Positions 26,825 through 36,112 are shown, counted from the stretch's first letter. The stretch is DNA of 64,000 bases from Psychrobacter sp. AH5 (GCF_040371085.1 NZ_JAMBMT010000001.1:1860001-1924000); one strand, 5' to 3'. Program-made: numbers and translations. The notes: generated by a model from the sequence alone, not told the origin.

Positions 26825-26982
26825 TTTTACGGCGCTGGATGATATAACAGAAGGCCATCGTGCGATTGCAGCGATGACCCAGTATTTTTTGATAATGTTA
26901 TTGTAGCATAGACAGATAAGCGACTTAAATCATTAACTTACCTAGAGCAGATAATAATAAATAGCGTTAGCGCAGCAGCGTT

Positions 26983-27843
26983 TTAAGCGCTAAAATCAAG
27001 CCCTATATCTAAAGCGGTCGTGCTGTGCGTTAGATAACCCATAGCAATAAAATCGACTCCTGTCTGCGCCGCCGCTCGCACTGTCTCAGGAGTAATGCCG
27101 CCTGAAGCTTCGGTTTTGGCGCGGCCTTTACACATAGCAACTGCCTGCGACAACGTGTCCGGACTCATATTATCTAATAGTACCAAACTAACTCCGGCCT
27201 CTAATGCTAGCGCTAATTGCTCTAAAGTATCGACCTCAACCTCGATAGGAATGAGATGTCCGGCGAGATCCTGCGCTTGCTTGATAGCGCTCTGGATATC
27301 ACCGGCAATGGCAATATGATTGTCTTTGATTAAGATTGCATCATCTAAGCCTAAACGATGATTGCGGCCACCACCGCAGCGTACTGCGTATTTTTGGATA
27401 GTGCGTAGCCCTGGAATGGTTTTACGGGTACAAGTAATTTGTGCTGGATAATCAGCGACGCTAGCGACGATTTGCTGAGTCGCAGTAGCGATACCGCTTA
27501 GATGGGTTAAAAAATTCAAAGCGGTGCGCTCTGCTGTCAATAGATGCCGCGCATTACCGCTTACTATCGCTAATATCGTACCCGCTTCTACAGACATACC
27601 ATCTTGAATTTTGGCTACAAATTCAATCTGTTCATCAATTAGTGCAAAAGCTAATCTTGCCAAATCCATACCGCAAATCACTCCAGCTTGCCGCGCCTTG
27701 ATCTGTAGCTGTGCTTGCTTATCAGCTGGAATAGTCGCTTGTGAGGTGACATCGCCCCGTCGACCCAAATCTTCTGTTAAGGCAGCACGAACTAAAGGCT
27801 TTAGCAGTACTTGATCTAGTGCCGGCTCTAATTGGTTTTTCAT
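26983..27843 (-). CDS. nadC: Nicotinate-nucleotide pyrophosphorylase (carboxylating)
   Basis: The 286-residue enzyme shows ALTEDLGRRGDVTSQATIP, the TAERTALNFLTHLSGIAT segment, TRKTIPGLR, GGGRNHRLGLDDAILIKDNH and the C-terminal EASGGITPETVRAAAQTGVDFIA. These are family-defining quinolinate- and PRPP-binding regions. It converts quinolinate and PRPP to nicotinate mononucleotide, the third step of de novo NAD synthesis. It is a separate minus-strand unit from nadA-nadB but lies beside nrtR and carries an upstream copy of the same inverted-repeat motif, suggesting joint control. Confidence 0.95.
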   Translation of the reverse strand: MKNQLEPALDQVLLKPLVRAALTEDLGRRGDVTSQATIPADKQAQLQIKARQAGVICGMDLARLAFALIDEQIEFVAKIQDGMSVEAGTILAIVSGNARHLLTAERTALNFLTHLSGIATATQQIVASVADYPAQITCTRKTIPGLRTIQKYAVRCGGGRNHRLGLDDAILIKDNHIAIAGDIQSAIKQAQDLAGHLIPIEVEVDTLEQLALALEAGVSLVLLDNMSPDTLSQAVAMCKGRAKTEASGGITPETVRAAAQTGVDFIAMGYLTHSTTALDIGLDFSA

Positions 27844-27906
27844 CGTAGGGTTGTATCCTATGCTTGATATAAGTTTAAAGTATAGATAATAAAGCTACTT
27901 TTCTTT

Positions 27907-27923
27907 AAACTCAAAATGAGCAT
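27907..27923. promoter_or_regulatory. Candidate NrtR operator upstream of nadC
   Basis: The sequence aaactcaaaatgagcat lies about 65-80 bp before the nadC start. It shares the core ctcaaaatgagcat with the perfect inverted repeat in the nrtR/nadA gap; its left arm departs at two positions. Assignment to NrtR is inference from co-occurrence. Confidence 0.55.
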
Positions 27924-28011
27924 AAATATAACGTAAACTAAGATTAGCTGCAAGATATTATTATGATTTGGGCTAAACTGACTTATAGAAGGTGATTTAT
28001 AAACAGTTAGG

Positions 28012-29013
28012 CTACTTACGCTTGGGTAATTTACTATCCATAAGTAGGCTTTGCAGCTCGATATCGTGACAAAAGCGATAGAGCTTGGCCGGACGACCAC
28101 GTTGGGCACTGCTACTCTCACCTGTCGGCAGCACTAAATTCTGCGAATCAAGCAGCCGGCGAAAATTTTGTTTATGTAAAGCGGTTCCTGATAAAGCCTC
28201 AACGCTCTGTTGTAATTCAGATAAGGTAAAGACATCGGGCATCAGACCAAAGATAAGCGGACGATATTCTATCTTGGCGCGCAGTCTTGAGATAGCAGTA
28301 GCAATCACGCGGCGATGATCATAATACATAGGCATACCGATCATCTTTGACCAGTTCTCTGGTAATTTACTAGGCTGATAATTAGAAGCTTCTGGTATTA
28401 ATTCTGCTTCATAGAGCATCTCGTAGCGTAGCAATACATGCTCTGCTACCCATTCACCATAATGATAAGCGCTATTTGCTAGTTTTTGCTTTGGCTTATC
28501 GTCCGTCAACTCCACACCCCAACACAGCTCAATACGCTGGTAACGACGCTGTCTAATGCGCTTATCCTCGGCACTATCAGCCCAAGCGACTAACGCTGGC
28601 ACGATAAAACTAGTAATAATCTGCGGCACACCTTGCAGATGGTTCTCCCAAGGAAAATAATCATACCAATCGCGCCAAACTGCCTTACTTTGTAGCTCAG
28701 TTTGCGTCTCCTGCACTAAGCCCAAATAGCTCACATAGACCAAAGCATGGCCATCGACATTGCGCCTATTGGTATCTACAAAGGTATATAGCTGCTCCAA
28801 ATACCCAAGTGGCTGCTGCGTTTGTTCCTCAACCCATTGGCGCACACCTGCTTGCAATGAGCGATGTAGCGGCATCAGCGGCCCATTAGGCAACAGCTTA
28901 CCCTGATCAACCGTCAATACTCGCGCCTTATGATCGGTGATAGCAATCAATACCGCCACCACTTCGGTAGTACCACTGCCCTGCTGATGCGCATGTGAAT
29001 AAGACAAGCTCAT
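28012..29013 (-). CDS. nrtR: NrtR-type transcriptional regulator of NAD metabolism (degenerate Nudix plus winged helix)
   Basis: The 333-residue protein has an N-terminal Nudix-like domain and a C-terminal winged-helix domain. The latter includes LMPDVFTLSELQQSVEALSG, LHKQNFRRLL and RGRPAKLYRF, typical of NrtR-like regulators. The Nudix box is degenerate: aligned to G-x5-E-x7-R-E-U-x-E-E, the first Glu is His and the Arg-Glu pair is Arg-Gln, so hydrolysis is unlikely and ligand sensing more likely. NrtR proteins bind ADP-ribose and repress NAD synthesis or salvage genes. The position between nadC and nadA supports this. It is longer than many NrtR proteins. Confidence 0.85.
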   Translation of the reverse strand: MSLSYSHAHQQGSGTTEVVAVLIAITDHKARVLTVDQGKLLPNGPLMPLHRSLQAGVRQWVEEQTQQPLGYLEQLYTFVDTNRRNVDGHALVYVSYLGLVQETQTELQSKAVWRDWYDYFPWENHLQGVPQIITSFIVPALVAWADSAEDKRIRQRRYQRIELCWGVELTDDKPKQKLANSAYHYGEWVAEHVLLRYEMLYEAELIPEASNYQPSKLPENWSKMIGMPMYYDHRRVIATAISRLRAKIEYRPLIFGLMPDVFTLSELQQSVEALSGTALHKQNFRRLLDSQNLVLPTGESSSAQRGRPAKLYRFCHDIELQSLLMDSKLPKRK

Positions 29014-29253
29014 ATTGGTAATCTTTATCCTTAATTAATGAAAACATATAAAAAGAATGAGCACTATTGAGAAGGAACTCGAGTCTCAAGCAGCAAGCAT
29101 TCTAACTAGGAATACTAAGTATAACTTGAATGTTATTTTTTATGCTGTTTTATCCTTGTTATAGCCGGTTAAAGAGGTCGTCGTCATAAATTTAAATGAA
29201 CTAGGAGAAGCCACTGCTACCAAACCATTAATTAAATAAAAATACTTGTATAT

Positions 29254-29270
29254 ATGCTCAAAATGAGCAT
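29254..29270. promoter_or_regulatory. Candidate NrtR operator in the nrtR/nadA gap
   Basis: A perfect inverted repeat, atgctca-aaa-tgagcat, lies about 100 bp upstream of nadA and 240 bp upstream of nrtR inside a 355-bp divergent gap. The same core recurs upstream of nadC. The rest of the gap is AT-rich with no gene. Confidence 0.65.
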
Positions 29271-29368
29271 AATATAAACCAGTGCAAATTTATCATTACT
29301 GCTAGCCATAACTTTCAATACTGACTTACCTTTCAATAAAGATTACGGCATAAATAAGGCTCAAGCTT

Positions 29369-30532
29369 ATGAAAAACTATCCCTATGACGCTCCTATATT
29401 GAGTGCTGACAAACGCAGCGCTATACAAACCGATATTGAATACGCAAAAGCTAGACTACCTTCTGAGCTACCACGCGCTGAGCGTTTGCAAGTTGAAGCT
29501 AGTATCAAGCAGTTATTGACTAAGCATAATGCCGTATTGGTCGCGCATTATTATGTCGATCCCTTTATTCAAGATTTGGCCCTAGCCACGGGCGGCTGTG
29601 TCGGTGATTCGCTAGAGATGGCGCGTTTCGGTCAAGCGCATAGTGCTCAGACTTTAGTGGTCGCAGGGGTACGCTTTATGGGAGAGTCTGCCAAAATACT
29701 GAGTATGGAGAAGACAGTACTGATGCCTGATCTAGAAGCGGAATGCTCGCTTGATTTAGGCTGCCCTGTCGATGAGTTCTCAGCCTTTTGTGACGCACAT
29801 CCTGAGCGTACGGTGGTGGTCTATGCCAATACGAGTGCGGCGGTAAAAGCGCGCGCGGACTGGGTAGTGACCTCTTCTGTCGGTATCGATATCGTCCGTC
29901 ATTTGCACCAGCAAGGCGAGAAAATCATTTGGGGGCCTGATCGTCACTTAGGCAACTACATTGCACAGCAAACAGGTGCAGATATGCTGTTATGGCAAGG
30001 CTCTTGCTTAGTGCACAATGAGTTTAAAGCGACTGAGCTCATGCAGCTCAAAGAGCAATACCCTGAGGCCAAGGTTTTGGTGCATCCTGAATCGCCAGAT
30101 AGTGTGGTAGCGCTCGCGGATGTGGTCGGCTCGACCAGTAAACTATTGCAATCAACTTATGAGATGGATACCGATACCTTTATCGTGGCGACGGATTTGG
30201 GTATCTTGCATGAGATGCAAAAACGCTCGCCCCATAAACGCTTTTTAGCCGCGCCGACAGCTGGCGAAAGTGCTAGCTGTAAGAGCTGCGCTTTTTGTCC
30301 ATGGATGGCGATGAATGGTCTATTAGCTATTGAGCAATGCTTAATTAATAACAGTGGCCAAAATAATGGCAATAGTAACGTTGAGATTACTATGAGCACT
30401 GAGCTGGCAGCCGCCGCTCGAAAACCCCTACAACGCATGCTCGACTTTGCCGCTAATAAACAACAGCGCGTAGCGACTAGCGGCGATATCGTTAAAGACC
30501 GTCCCTTATTTGAAAAAGTAGGAGCCGCCTAA
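29369..30532 (+). CDS. nadA: Quinolinate synthase A
   Basis: The 387-residue enzyme shows [60 protein letters not shown] and [13 protein letters not shown]. These include the cysteines expected to bind the 4Fe-4S cluster. It condenses iminoaspartate, made by NadB, with dihydroxyacetone phosphate to give quinolinate in the cytosol. The stop is one base from the nadB start, so the two are surely co-transcribed. The gene reads away from nrtR across the candidate operator. Confidence 0.96.
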   Translation: MKNYPYDAPILSADKRSAIQTDIEYAKARLPSELPRAERLQVEASIKQLLTKHNAVLVAHYYVDPFIQDLALATGGCVGDSLEMARFGQAHSAQTLVVAGVRFMGESAKILSMEKTVLMPDLEAECSLDLGCPVDEFSAFCDAHPERTVVVYANTSAAVKARADWVVTSSVGIDIVRHLHQQGEKIIWGPDRHLGNYIAQQTGADMLLWQGSCLVHNEFKATELMQLKEQYPEAKVLVHPESPDSVVALADVVGSTSKLLQSTYEMDTDTFIVATDLGILHEMQKRSPHKRFLAAPTAGESASCKSCAFCPWMAMNGLLAIEQCLINNSGQNNGNSNVEITMSTELAAAARKPLQRMLDFAANKQQRVATSGDIVKDRPLFEKVGAA

Positions 30533-30533
30533 T

Positions 30534-32549
30534 ATGAGCGCGATAGCTAATGCCAAGCCGACTGTAGCAGCTAGCAATGATAGTAAAAAAGTCATAACCA
30601 CTGATGTATTAATCATAGGCGCAGGCTTAGCAGGGCTTAGCAGCGCATTGTCGCTGCCAAAATCGCTAAACATCACTATCTTAAGTAAAGCGGAGCTGCA
30701 AGCTTGCTCTAGTCATTACGCCCAAGGCGGTATCGCTGCAAGCTTAGATAAAAGCGATAGCGTTGCCGATCACGTGGCCGACACCTTAGTCGCGGGCGCT
30801 GGACTCTGTGCTTTGGATAACACGACTAGTATCCTAAGTGCTGGTCAGCAAGCGGTGCAGTGGCTATGCGAGCAAGGCGTACCTTTTACCTCTGTGTCTC
30901 AAATACTGGCAAGTGCAGAGATAAGCCCTACTACAATAGCGACAAAAACTGTATTAACTACCGCTGACTTGCATTTGACTAAAGAGGGCGGGCATGGCTG
31001 TCGGCGCGTGGCTCACGCTGATGATGCTACTGGTCGCCACGTAATGAATGCGCTACTCATCCAAGCACAAAAGGCTAGCAATATCACTATTCTGCCCTTT
31101 TGTGAAGCCTTGAGCTTATTAACTTCAGCACCACAACAAACATCCAAAGACAAGCGCTGCCGAGGCGCGATAGCTTTTGATCATGATAAGCAGCAACTCT
31201 TGACTATTCATAGTGCGGCGGTCGTAATGGCAAGCGGCGGTTTAGGGCAATTATTTGCTCGTGCCAGCGCCCCTAATGTCTGCGTCGGTGATGGCTTGAT
31301 GATGGCCTGGCAAGCTGGTTGCCGTTTAGCTAATTTGGAATTTGTGCAGTTTCATCCCACAGGTCTTGCTTTGGGGGATTCCAGCTTTTTGATCTCTGAA
31401 GCCTTACGCGGTGAAGGTGGACGACTGTATTGTCCATTGTCTGGTAAGCGCTTTATGTTAGAGCTTGATGAGCGAGCAGAATTAGCGCCGCGTGATATTG
31501 TCGCTCGCGCTATCGCTGAGCAAATCACCAATAACGGCTTGGGTTATGTGCATTTAGATGTTAGTCACCTGCCAGCCTCATTTTTGCGCGAGCACTTTCC
31601 GCAGATTTATCAGACGCTTTTAGCGCTAGGCATAGATATCACAAGCGACCCTATTCCAGTAGCGCCAACCGCCCATTATAGCTGCGGTGGTATCGTCACT
31701 TGTGCTCAAGGTTTAAGCGATGTCAGAGGTCTGTATGCAGCTGGTGAAGTGGCCTATACTGGGCTGCATGGTGCCAATCGTTTAGCAAGCAATTCGCTAT
31801 TAGAGTGCATCGTCGTCGGTCGCAATATTGCTAAGCATTTACCGCATTATTTAGTGGATGATAGCTGGCGCGCGACTACTGTGGCAAACCCTCAAACTAT
31901 CTGTCTAGCAAAAAACAAAGCTTTTAATGTCACTGCTAATAGTGTCACGGCTAATATCACAACTAATGGTAGCGCTTACGCTAGCGAGCCTCTTCTAGCG
32001 ACAACTACTGATTTAAATAATGAGGATATCAACAATAACGATAGCGATGATATTACTTCATCATTAAAGACATTAATGAGTAGCCATCTGGGTATCGTTC
32101 GCCATGCTAAGCAGCTCAAGCAAGCGTTAGGGCAAATTCAGCAATGGCAACAAACGATTCAAGCCTTTGAAACATCAGAGACATTAAAAATATTGGAGAC
32201 GTTGAAAACATTAGAAACACTAAGCCTAGACCACAATGATAATGCACAAAATCAACACGCTCCCGAAACGCTTATAACGGCTCAACCATTAAAGCTGTTT
32301 AAATTGCAGCGACAATTACAACTAGCGACTTTGATTGTACAATCGGCTCTACAACGGCATGAAAGCCGCGGTGGGCATTATCGATTGGACTTTCCAAACT
32401 TAACTGACGTGGCTTTAGTTAGCGTTATTGAACCGCCAAGCGATAATAAGCCAATAGCGGGTGAGAGCAATTATAACCATGAATATCTCCATATCGGCAA
32501 ACTGACTCAGGCTAGCCATGAGTCTTTACGGACGCTCGCTACTATTTAA
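30534..32549 (+). CDS. nadB: L-aspartate oxidase
   Basis: A 671-residue flavoprotein with the FAD motif GAGLAGLSSALSL (about residues 26-38), SSHYAQGGIAAS, EFVQFHPTGL, RGEGGRLYCP, PTAHYSCGGI and HGANRLASNSLLECIVVGR. It oxidises aspartate to iminoaspartate for NadA. Family members are commonly about 540 residues. The excess is here a low-complexity Asn/Thr/Ser-rich insert at about residues 443-505 between the FAD-binding part and the C-terminal helical domain, plus an ETLK/LETL repeat near residue 548. The core motifs are complete, so the enzyme is probably active. Confidence 0.94.
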   Translation: MSAIANAKPTVAASNDSKKVITTDVLIIGAGLAGLSSALSLPKSLNITILSKAELQACSSHYAQGGIAASLDKSDSVADHVADTLVAGAGLCALDNTTSILSAGQQAVQWLCEQGVPFTSVSQILASAEISPTTIATKTVLTTADLHLTKEGGHGCRRVAHADDATGRHVMNALLIQAQKASNITILPFCEALSLLTSAPQQTSKDKRCRGAIAFDHDKQQLLTIHSAAVVMASGGLGQLFARASAPNVCVGDGLMMAWQAGCRLANLEFVQFHPTGLALGDSSFLISEALRGEGGRLYCPLSGKRFMLELDERAELAPRDIVARAIAEQITNNGLGYVHLDVSHLPASFLREHFPQIYQTLLALGIDITSDPIPVAPTAHYSCGGIVTCAQGLSDVRGLYAAGEVAYTGLHGANRLASNSLLECIVVGRNIAKHLPHYLVDDSWRATTVANPQTICLAKNKAFNVTANSVTANITTNGSAYASEPLLATTTDLNNEDINNNDSDDITSSLKTLMSSHLGIVRHAKQLKQALGQIQQWQQTIQAFETSETLKILETLKTLETLSLDHNDNAQNQHAPETLITAQPLKLFKLQRQLQLATLIVQSALQRHESRGGHYRLDFPNLTDVALVSVIEPPSDNKPIAGESNYNHEYLHIGKLTQASHESLRTLATI

Positions 32550-32608
32550 TAGCTAAATTATCCAGTACAGTAAGTTAACGATACAATAACTTACAGAGTG
32601 ATTAGCTA

Positions 32609-33568
32609 ATGGCCACTGATACGCTATTCATTATCTTACTTATGCTCACCGTCAGCTTGGTTTGGAGCTTGCTAGCGCTCCCTAAGCTGCGGGCAAAGCT
32701 ACCTAGCGCTTATCTAACTGCTCGGTCTTGGTGGTGGTTGCTTGCCGCTTTTTGTGGCTGTTATCTGCTTGCTAAGCTGAACGATGGTAGTCGCTTTTTT
32801 GATATCTCCTACCCTTATCAGTGGTTATTAGCCGCTTTTTTTGTGCTTATTGGTTTACGCGGTAGCTATGAGATCAGTCGCTTATGGAGCTCTGAGACCA
32901 AAGCTCTGCTAATTAGTAAGCTACAAGCCCGTGGTCTACAAGCTAACGCTTTGGCCTTACCCGTCTCACAAAATAAACTACTAAAACAACACTCAAGCTC
33001 TTCTTTTGCTAATAGCCACCTCTCTACTGAGAACTCTACCAATACAAATATTCAACCTTATATTTATCTAAACTTGCTAGATGGACTGTTTAGCGGCGCG
33101 TTTATTTTGCTCATTATCAGCTTGGTGTTTTTGCAGCAGCTGACTTGGCATCGTGAGCAATACGGGGTGTTATTATTTGTGTTGTTCGCTAGCCTGCTCA
33201 GTGATATCGCTCAATATTTATGCAATAAGCTTTTTAAAGGCAAGCTCTTTAACCGTGGTCTTGCAGCCAAAATCAGTCCTAATAGAAGTATGGAAGGGGC
33301 GCTATTAGGTAGCTTATTTGCCGCTTTATTAGCGACATTACTAAGACTTTGGTTGACGCCGTTTAACGAGTGGATCTGTTTTATCAGCGCTTATGCTCTA
33401 GCGATCAGCGCTATCGCAGGAGACTTATTACAGTCAGCTTTTAAGCGTCAGCACGGGGTCAAAGATACTAGTAACATGCTAGCAGAGCATAGCGGCATCC
33501 TCGATAAAACAGATAGTTTACTGATTGGCGTGCCATTATTTACGCTAGCTTACTGGCTTTTTGGCTAA
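32609..33568 (+). CDS. CdsA-like phosphatidate cytidylyltransferase family membrane protein
   Basis: The 319-residue protein has about seven or eight membrane segments and a C-terminal signature SAFKRQHGVKDTSNMLAEHSGILDKTDS. This follows the CDP-diglyceride synthetase pattern S-x2-KR-x4-KD...H-x-G-x2-D-x-x-DS, with Ser and Lys replacing Gly and Arg found in the textbook motif. ISPNRSMEGALLGSL is the preceding family segment. It would make CDP-diacylglycerol from phosphatidate and CTP. A Ser/Asn-rich cytoplasmic loop (about residues 115-148) is unusual. It may be a second, CdsA-like copy rather than the housekeeping enzyme, since no frr, uppS or dxr gene is adjacent. Confidence 0.8.
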   Translation: MATDTLFIILLMLTVSLVWSLLALPKLRAKLPSAYLTARSWWWLLAAFCGCYLLAKLNDGSRFFDISYPYQWLLAAFFVLIGLRGSYEISRLWSSETKALLISKLQARGLQANALALPVSQNKLLKQHSSSSFANSHLSTENSTNTNIQPYIYLNLLDGLFSGAFILLIISLVFLQQLTWHREQYGVLLFVLFASLLSDIAQYLCNKLFKGKLFNRGLAAKISPNRSMEGALLGSLFAALLATLLRLWLTPFNEWICFISAYALAISAIAGDLLQSAFKRQHGVKDTSNMLAEHSGILDKTDSLLIGVPLFTLAYWLFG

Positions 33569-33721
33569 TAGTTAAAATTAGCATATGAGCCAATAGTGGC
33601 TATTTTATCAAACTTGATATAGCAATTTTATCCGCTAAATTCAGCCTTCAATATGATACAATCGCCGGCTTGTAAAAATGTTGTGAATGTTCTATTTGCC
33701 CCGCTATGTCGAGCCTGCCCT

Positions 33722-34633
33722 ATGCAAAGTCTAGTTACCCTAGTTTTGGTATTAATGCCGATGTTCATTGGCTTTGCCATTCCCTCTAATCGCAGAATGA
33801 CTATCCTGGCTGATAAAGGCCTATCTTATCTGGTGTTCATTATCTTGACCTTGATTGGTATTGAACTATCACAAGTGGAAGGCTTAGGAAGCCAGTTGGG
33901 CGAGATTGCATTATATGTTACCGCTTTAGCGATATTGACTATTGGTACAGGGCTGTTTGGACTGATGATCTTTGATCGGCTAAAACCTTGGCAAGCCAAA
34001 AAACCCGTGGCCAAATCCAAGGAGCATCGCGTCAGTATTCGCGGTAGCCTAGCGCAAGTGTTTTGCGTGGTTATCGGTATGGTGATTGGTTATTTATTAC
34101 CGATGGACTATTTACCACCAGAGAATACGATGACTATCTTGCTGATGATTTTGATTCTATTAGTGGGTATTGGTCTTAAAGGTTCAGGCATTACTCTAAA
34201 AGAGGTACTACTTAATAAGCGCGGCGTGGAGATGAGCATTATCTTCACCTTTGCCGTATTGGTTGGCGGACTCCTCTTTGCCATGCTGTTTAGCGAGGTG
34301 TCATGGACCAAAGGCTTAGCACTGGCGTCGGGCTTTGGCTGGTATTCGCTCTCTGCTATCGTGATGACGGACGCTTATGGGGCGATTTGGGGCAGTGTGG
34401 CGCTGTTTAATGATTTAATCCGCGAGTTTTTTGCATTGATATTTATACCGGTGTTTATGCGTAAATACCCATCGGCAGCGGTTGGTCTTGGCGGTGCAAC
34501 GAGTCTTGATTTTACGCTCCCAATCATTCAGCAATCGGGCGGCCTTAAAGTTGTGCCATTAGCGATTAGCTTTGGCTTTATTATTAATATTGTCTCGCCG
34601 GTGTTGATGGTGGTTTTTTCGGCTTTGGGATAG
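33722..34633 (+). CDS. lysO: LysO-type L-lysine exporter (DUF340 family)
   Basis: The 303-residue inner-membrane protein begins MQSLVTLVLVLMPMFIGFAIPSNRR, matching the start of YbjE/LysO proteins. It contains two related halves with PLAISFGFIINIVSPVLM at the end and the ASGFGWYSLSAIVMTDAYGA segment typical of the family. It probably exports lysine and toxic analogues. An in-frame ATG at 33653 would add 23 residues with a Cys-rich, non-family sequence, so I prefer 33722. It overlaps no neighbour and is 150 bp from the CdsA-like gene. Confidence 0.85.
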   Translation: MQSLVTLVLVLMPMFIGFAIPSNRRMTILADKGLSYLVFIILTLIGIELSQVEGLGSQLGEIALYVTALAILTIGTGLFGLMIFDRLKPWQAKKPVAKSKEHRVSIRGSLAQVFCVVIGMVIGYLLPMDYLPPENTMTILLMILILLVGIGLKGSGITLKEVLLNKRGVEMSIIFTFAVLVGGLLFAMLFSEVSWTKGLALASGFGWYSLSAIVMTDAYGAIWGSVALFNDLIREFFALIFIPVFMRKYPSAAVGLGGATSLDFTLPIIQQSGGLKVVPLAISFGFIINIVSPVLMVVFSALG

Positions 34634-34675
34634 TTTAGAAGTTTGGCTATCAAACAAGCCTTTTCAATTGCAATA

Positions 34676-35377
34676 TCAAAACTCAGTACATACTTTTGAT
34701 TGTATATACTGCGGATAGTCAGTAACGACTTCTTCAGCAGGCTCAGTGACTGTAGGTTCAGTAGCTTTAGGTTCAGTGATTATGCTATAAACGCGGCGGT
34801 TCATATGCCTACCTTCTACCGTATCGTTAGGCGCGATCTGAATCTCAGTGCCACAGTCATACGTCATGATGCGTTCAGCGGCAATTTTATGCTTCATGAT
34901 TAAGTAATTCTTGATAATCATCGCTCTATTTCTTGCTAACGCATTCGATTGATTAGCTAAATCATTATTGTCCGTTTCGCTTTTAGAAATATGTCCTTCG
35001 ATGTGCATAGTCGCTGTCTTATGCTCATCCATTCTGCTTGCTATGATATCCAATTCAGCTTGATATCTTGGCAATAGCTCACTACTGCCGTCAGCAAAAA
35101 AGGCTCGATGTTCAATCTTTAAACGCTTATCAGGCCCAGTAGTTATATGACAGCCTCTTTCGTCTACTACGGCATTCTGTTGCGTATTAGGGCACCTGTC
35201 TAAGTCATCAGGTACGCCATCACCATCACTGTCTATGCTAACGGTAAGCGTTGGCATCGTTTTGATGTCTTCATACTGAGGTATAGTCTTTGACGGCACA
35301 GTGATAGCAGTCTGGCATCCTGTCAGAGTTATAGATACCGCTAGTAGTAAAAACACAAAACGACTTTCAATTATCAT
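34676..35377 (-). CDS. OmpA-like lipoprotein with thrombospondin type-3-like motif (copy 3)
   Basis: The 233-residue precursor has a lipoprotein signal ending LTGC (Cys21). A calcium-type acidic repeat DSDGDGVPDDLDRCPNT and a C-terminal OmpA/MotB-like domain follow (HIEGHISKSE, LARNRAMIIKNYL, NRRVYSIIT). OmpA-type domains bind peptidoglycan; here the usual GHTD reads GHIS, so binding may be altered. It ends in CTEF. A strong AAGGAGGAG precedes ATG 35377. It is one of three tandem paralogues that probably tether the outer membrane to the cell wall. Confidence 0.82.
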   Translation of the reverse strand: MIIESRFVFLLLAVSITLTGCQTAITVPSKTIPQYEDIKTMPTLTVSIDSDGDGVPDDLDRCPNTQQNAVVDERGCHITTGPDKRLKIEHRAFFADGSSELLPRYQAELDIIASRMDEHKTATMHIEGHISKSETDNNDLANQSNALARNRAMIIKNYLIMKHKIAAERIMTYDCGTEIQIAPNDTVEGRHMNRRVYSIITEPKATEPTVTEPAEEVVTDYPQYIQSKVCTEF

Positions 35378-35455
35378 TACTACTCCTCCTTAATATAATA
35401 AGCATCAACTTTTAAACTAAATAACGCTAAAAGCTATAACCAATAATAGCTTTAT

Positions 35456-36100
35456 TTAAAATTCAACGCAGGTTTTTGGCATTGAGTCATCTGGGTATAA
35501 GTAGTTGCTTTCTGCTTCAGGTTCAGTTAATAATCCATAAACTCGACGGTTTAGAAATACGTCTTCGCTATCAGAAGGTGCGATAGGTGCTCTAGCATCA
35601 CAACTTGAAGTAATGAAACGCTTAGCATCTATACTGTGTTTTGATAAAAGATAACCTCTGACCATCAGCGCTCTATTTTTAGCTAAGGAGTTTAGCCCCT
35701 TATCCATTTCATCCTCTGAAGCACTGCCTTCAATTCTAAAAGTGGATTTATCGTATTCATTCATCTTCGCTGCTACTTTATCCAGCTCAATTTGATACTT
35801 AGGTAATAGCTCACTACTTCCTTTTTCAAAAAAAGCTCGATATTCCATTTTTAAACCTATGCCAATAGGCGCAAAGGGACAGCCTCTTTCATCCACTACC
35901 ATGTTATATGGCGTAGCCGGGCATTGATCTAAATCATCAGGGACGCCATCACCGTCGCTATCATCATTGATTGCCATTACAGAAACATCAACAATCTGAT
36001 CTTTTTGATTCATTGAAGCAGAATTTTGTATTGGCGTTTGACACGCTGACAATGTCAAAGCGCTTCCTAAAATCGTTATTATTGTCCATAACTTTTTCAT
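35456..36100 (-). CDS. OmpA-like lipoprotein with thrombospondin type-3-like motif (copy 2)
   Basis: A 214-residue precursor with lipobox LSAC (Cys20), acidic repeat DSDGDGVPDDLDQCPAT, VVDERGCP, and an OmpA-like C-terminal domain (FRIEGSASEDEMDKGLNSLAKNRA, LNRRVYGLLTEPE). It ends in CVEF. The spacing to the upstream copy is 12 bp, indicating co-transcription, while 78 bp separate it from the downstream copy. The region MEYRAFFEKGSSELLPKYQ is nearly shared with copy 3, so copies 2 and 3 are the closest pair. Confidence 0.82.
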   Translation of the reverse strand: MKKLWTIITILGSALTLSACQTPIQNSASMNQKDQIVDVSVMAINDDSDGDGVPDDLDQCPATPYNMVVDERGCPFAPIGIGLKMEYRAFFEKGSSELLPKYQIELDKVAAKMNEYDKSTFRIEGSASEDEMDKGLNSLAKNRALMVRGYLLSKHSIDAKRFITSSCDARAPIAPSDSEDVFLNRRVYGLLTEPEAESNYLYPDDSMPKTCVEF

Positions 36101-36112
36101 AATTCAAAACCC

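Larger units (their letters stand above)
25612..26828 (-). mobile_element. IS200/IS605-superfamily tnpB-only element (IS1341-like)
   Basis: A tnpB gene is flanked by characteristic ends: a left-end imperfect hairpin (26804-26824) upstream of the gene, and a right end reading GTCGGGGAGGAAGTCAA on the minus strand just past the gene. No tnpA lies nearby, so movement would need a transposase supplied in trans. Boundaries are approximate because these elements have no inverted repeats or target duplication. Confidence 0.75.

Noticed and set aside
27858..28121. Minus-strand frame overlapping the 3' end of nrtR
   Set aside because: It reads an alternative frame of the nrtR C-terminus and AT-rich DNA carrying the operator-like motif; there is no binding site or family resemblance.
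30157..30438. Antisense frame of 93 codons in nadA
   Set aside because: It is a shadow of the strongly conserved nadA, including its Fe-S region.
32178..32230. ETLK/LETL repeat in nadB as a leucine zipper or functional repeat array
   Set aside because: It is only about three imperfect units, better explained by local slippage in a linker.
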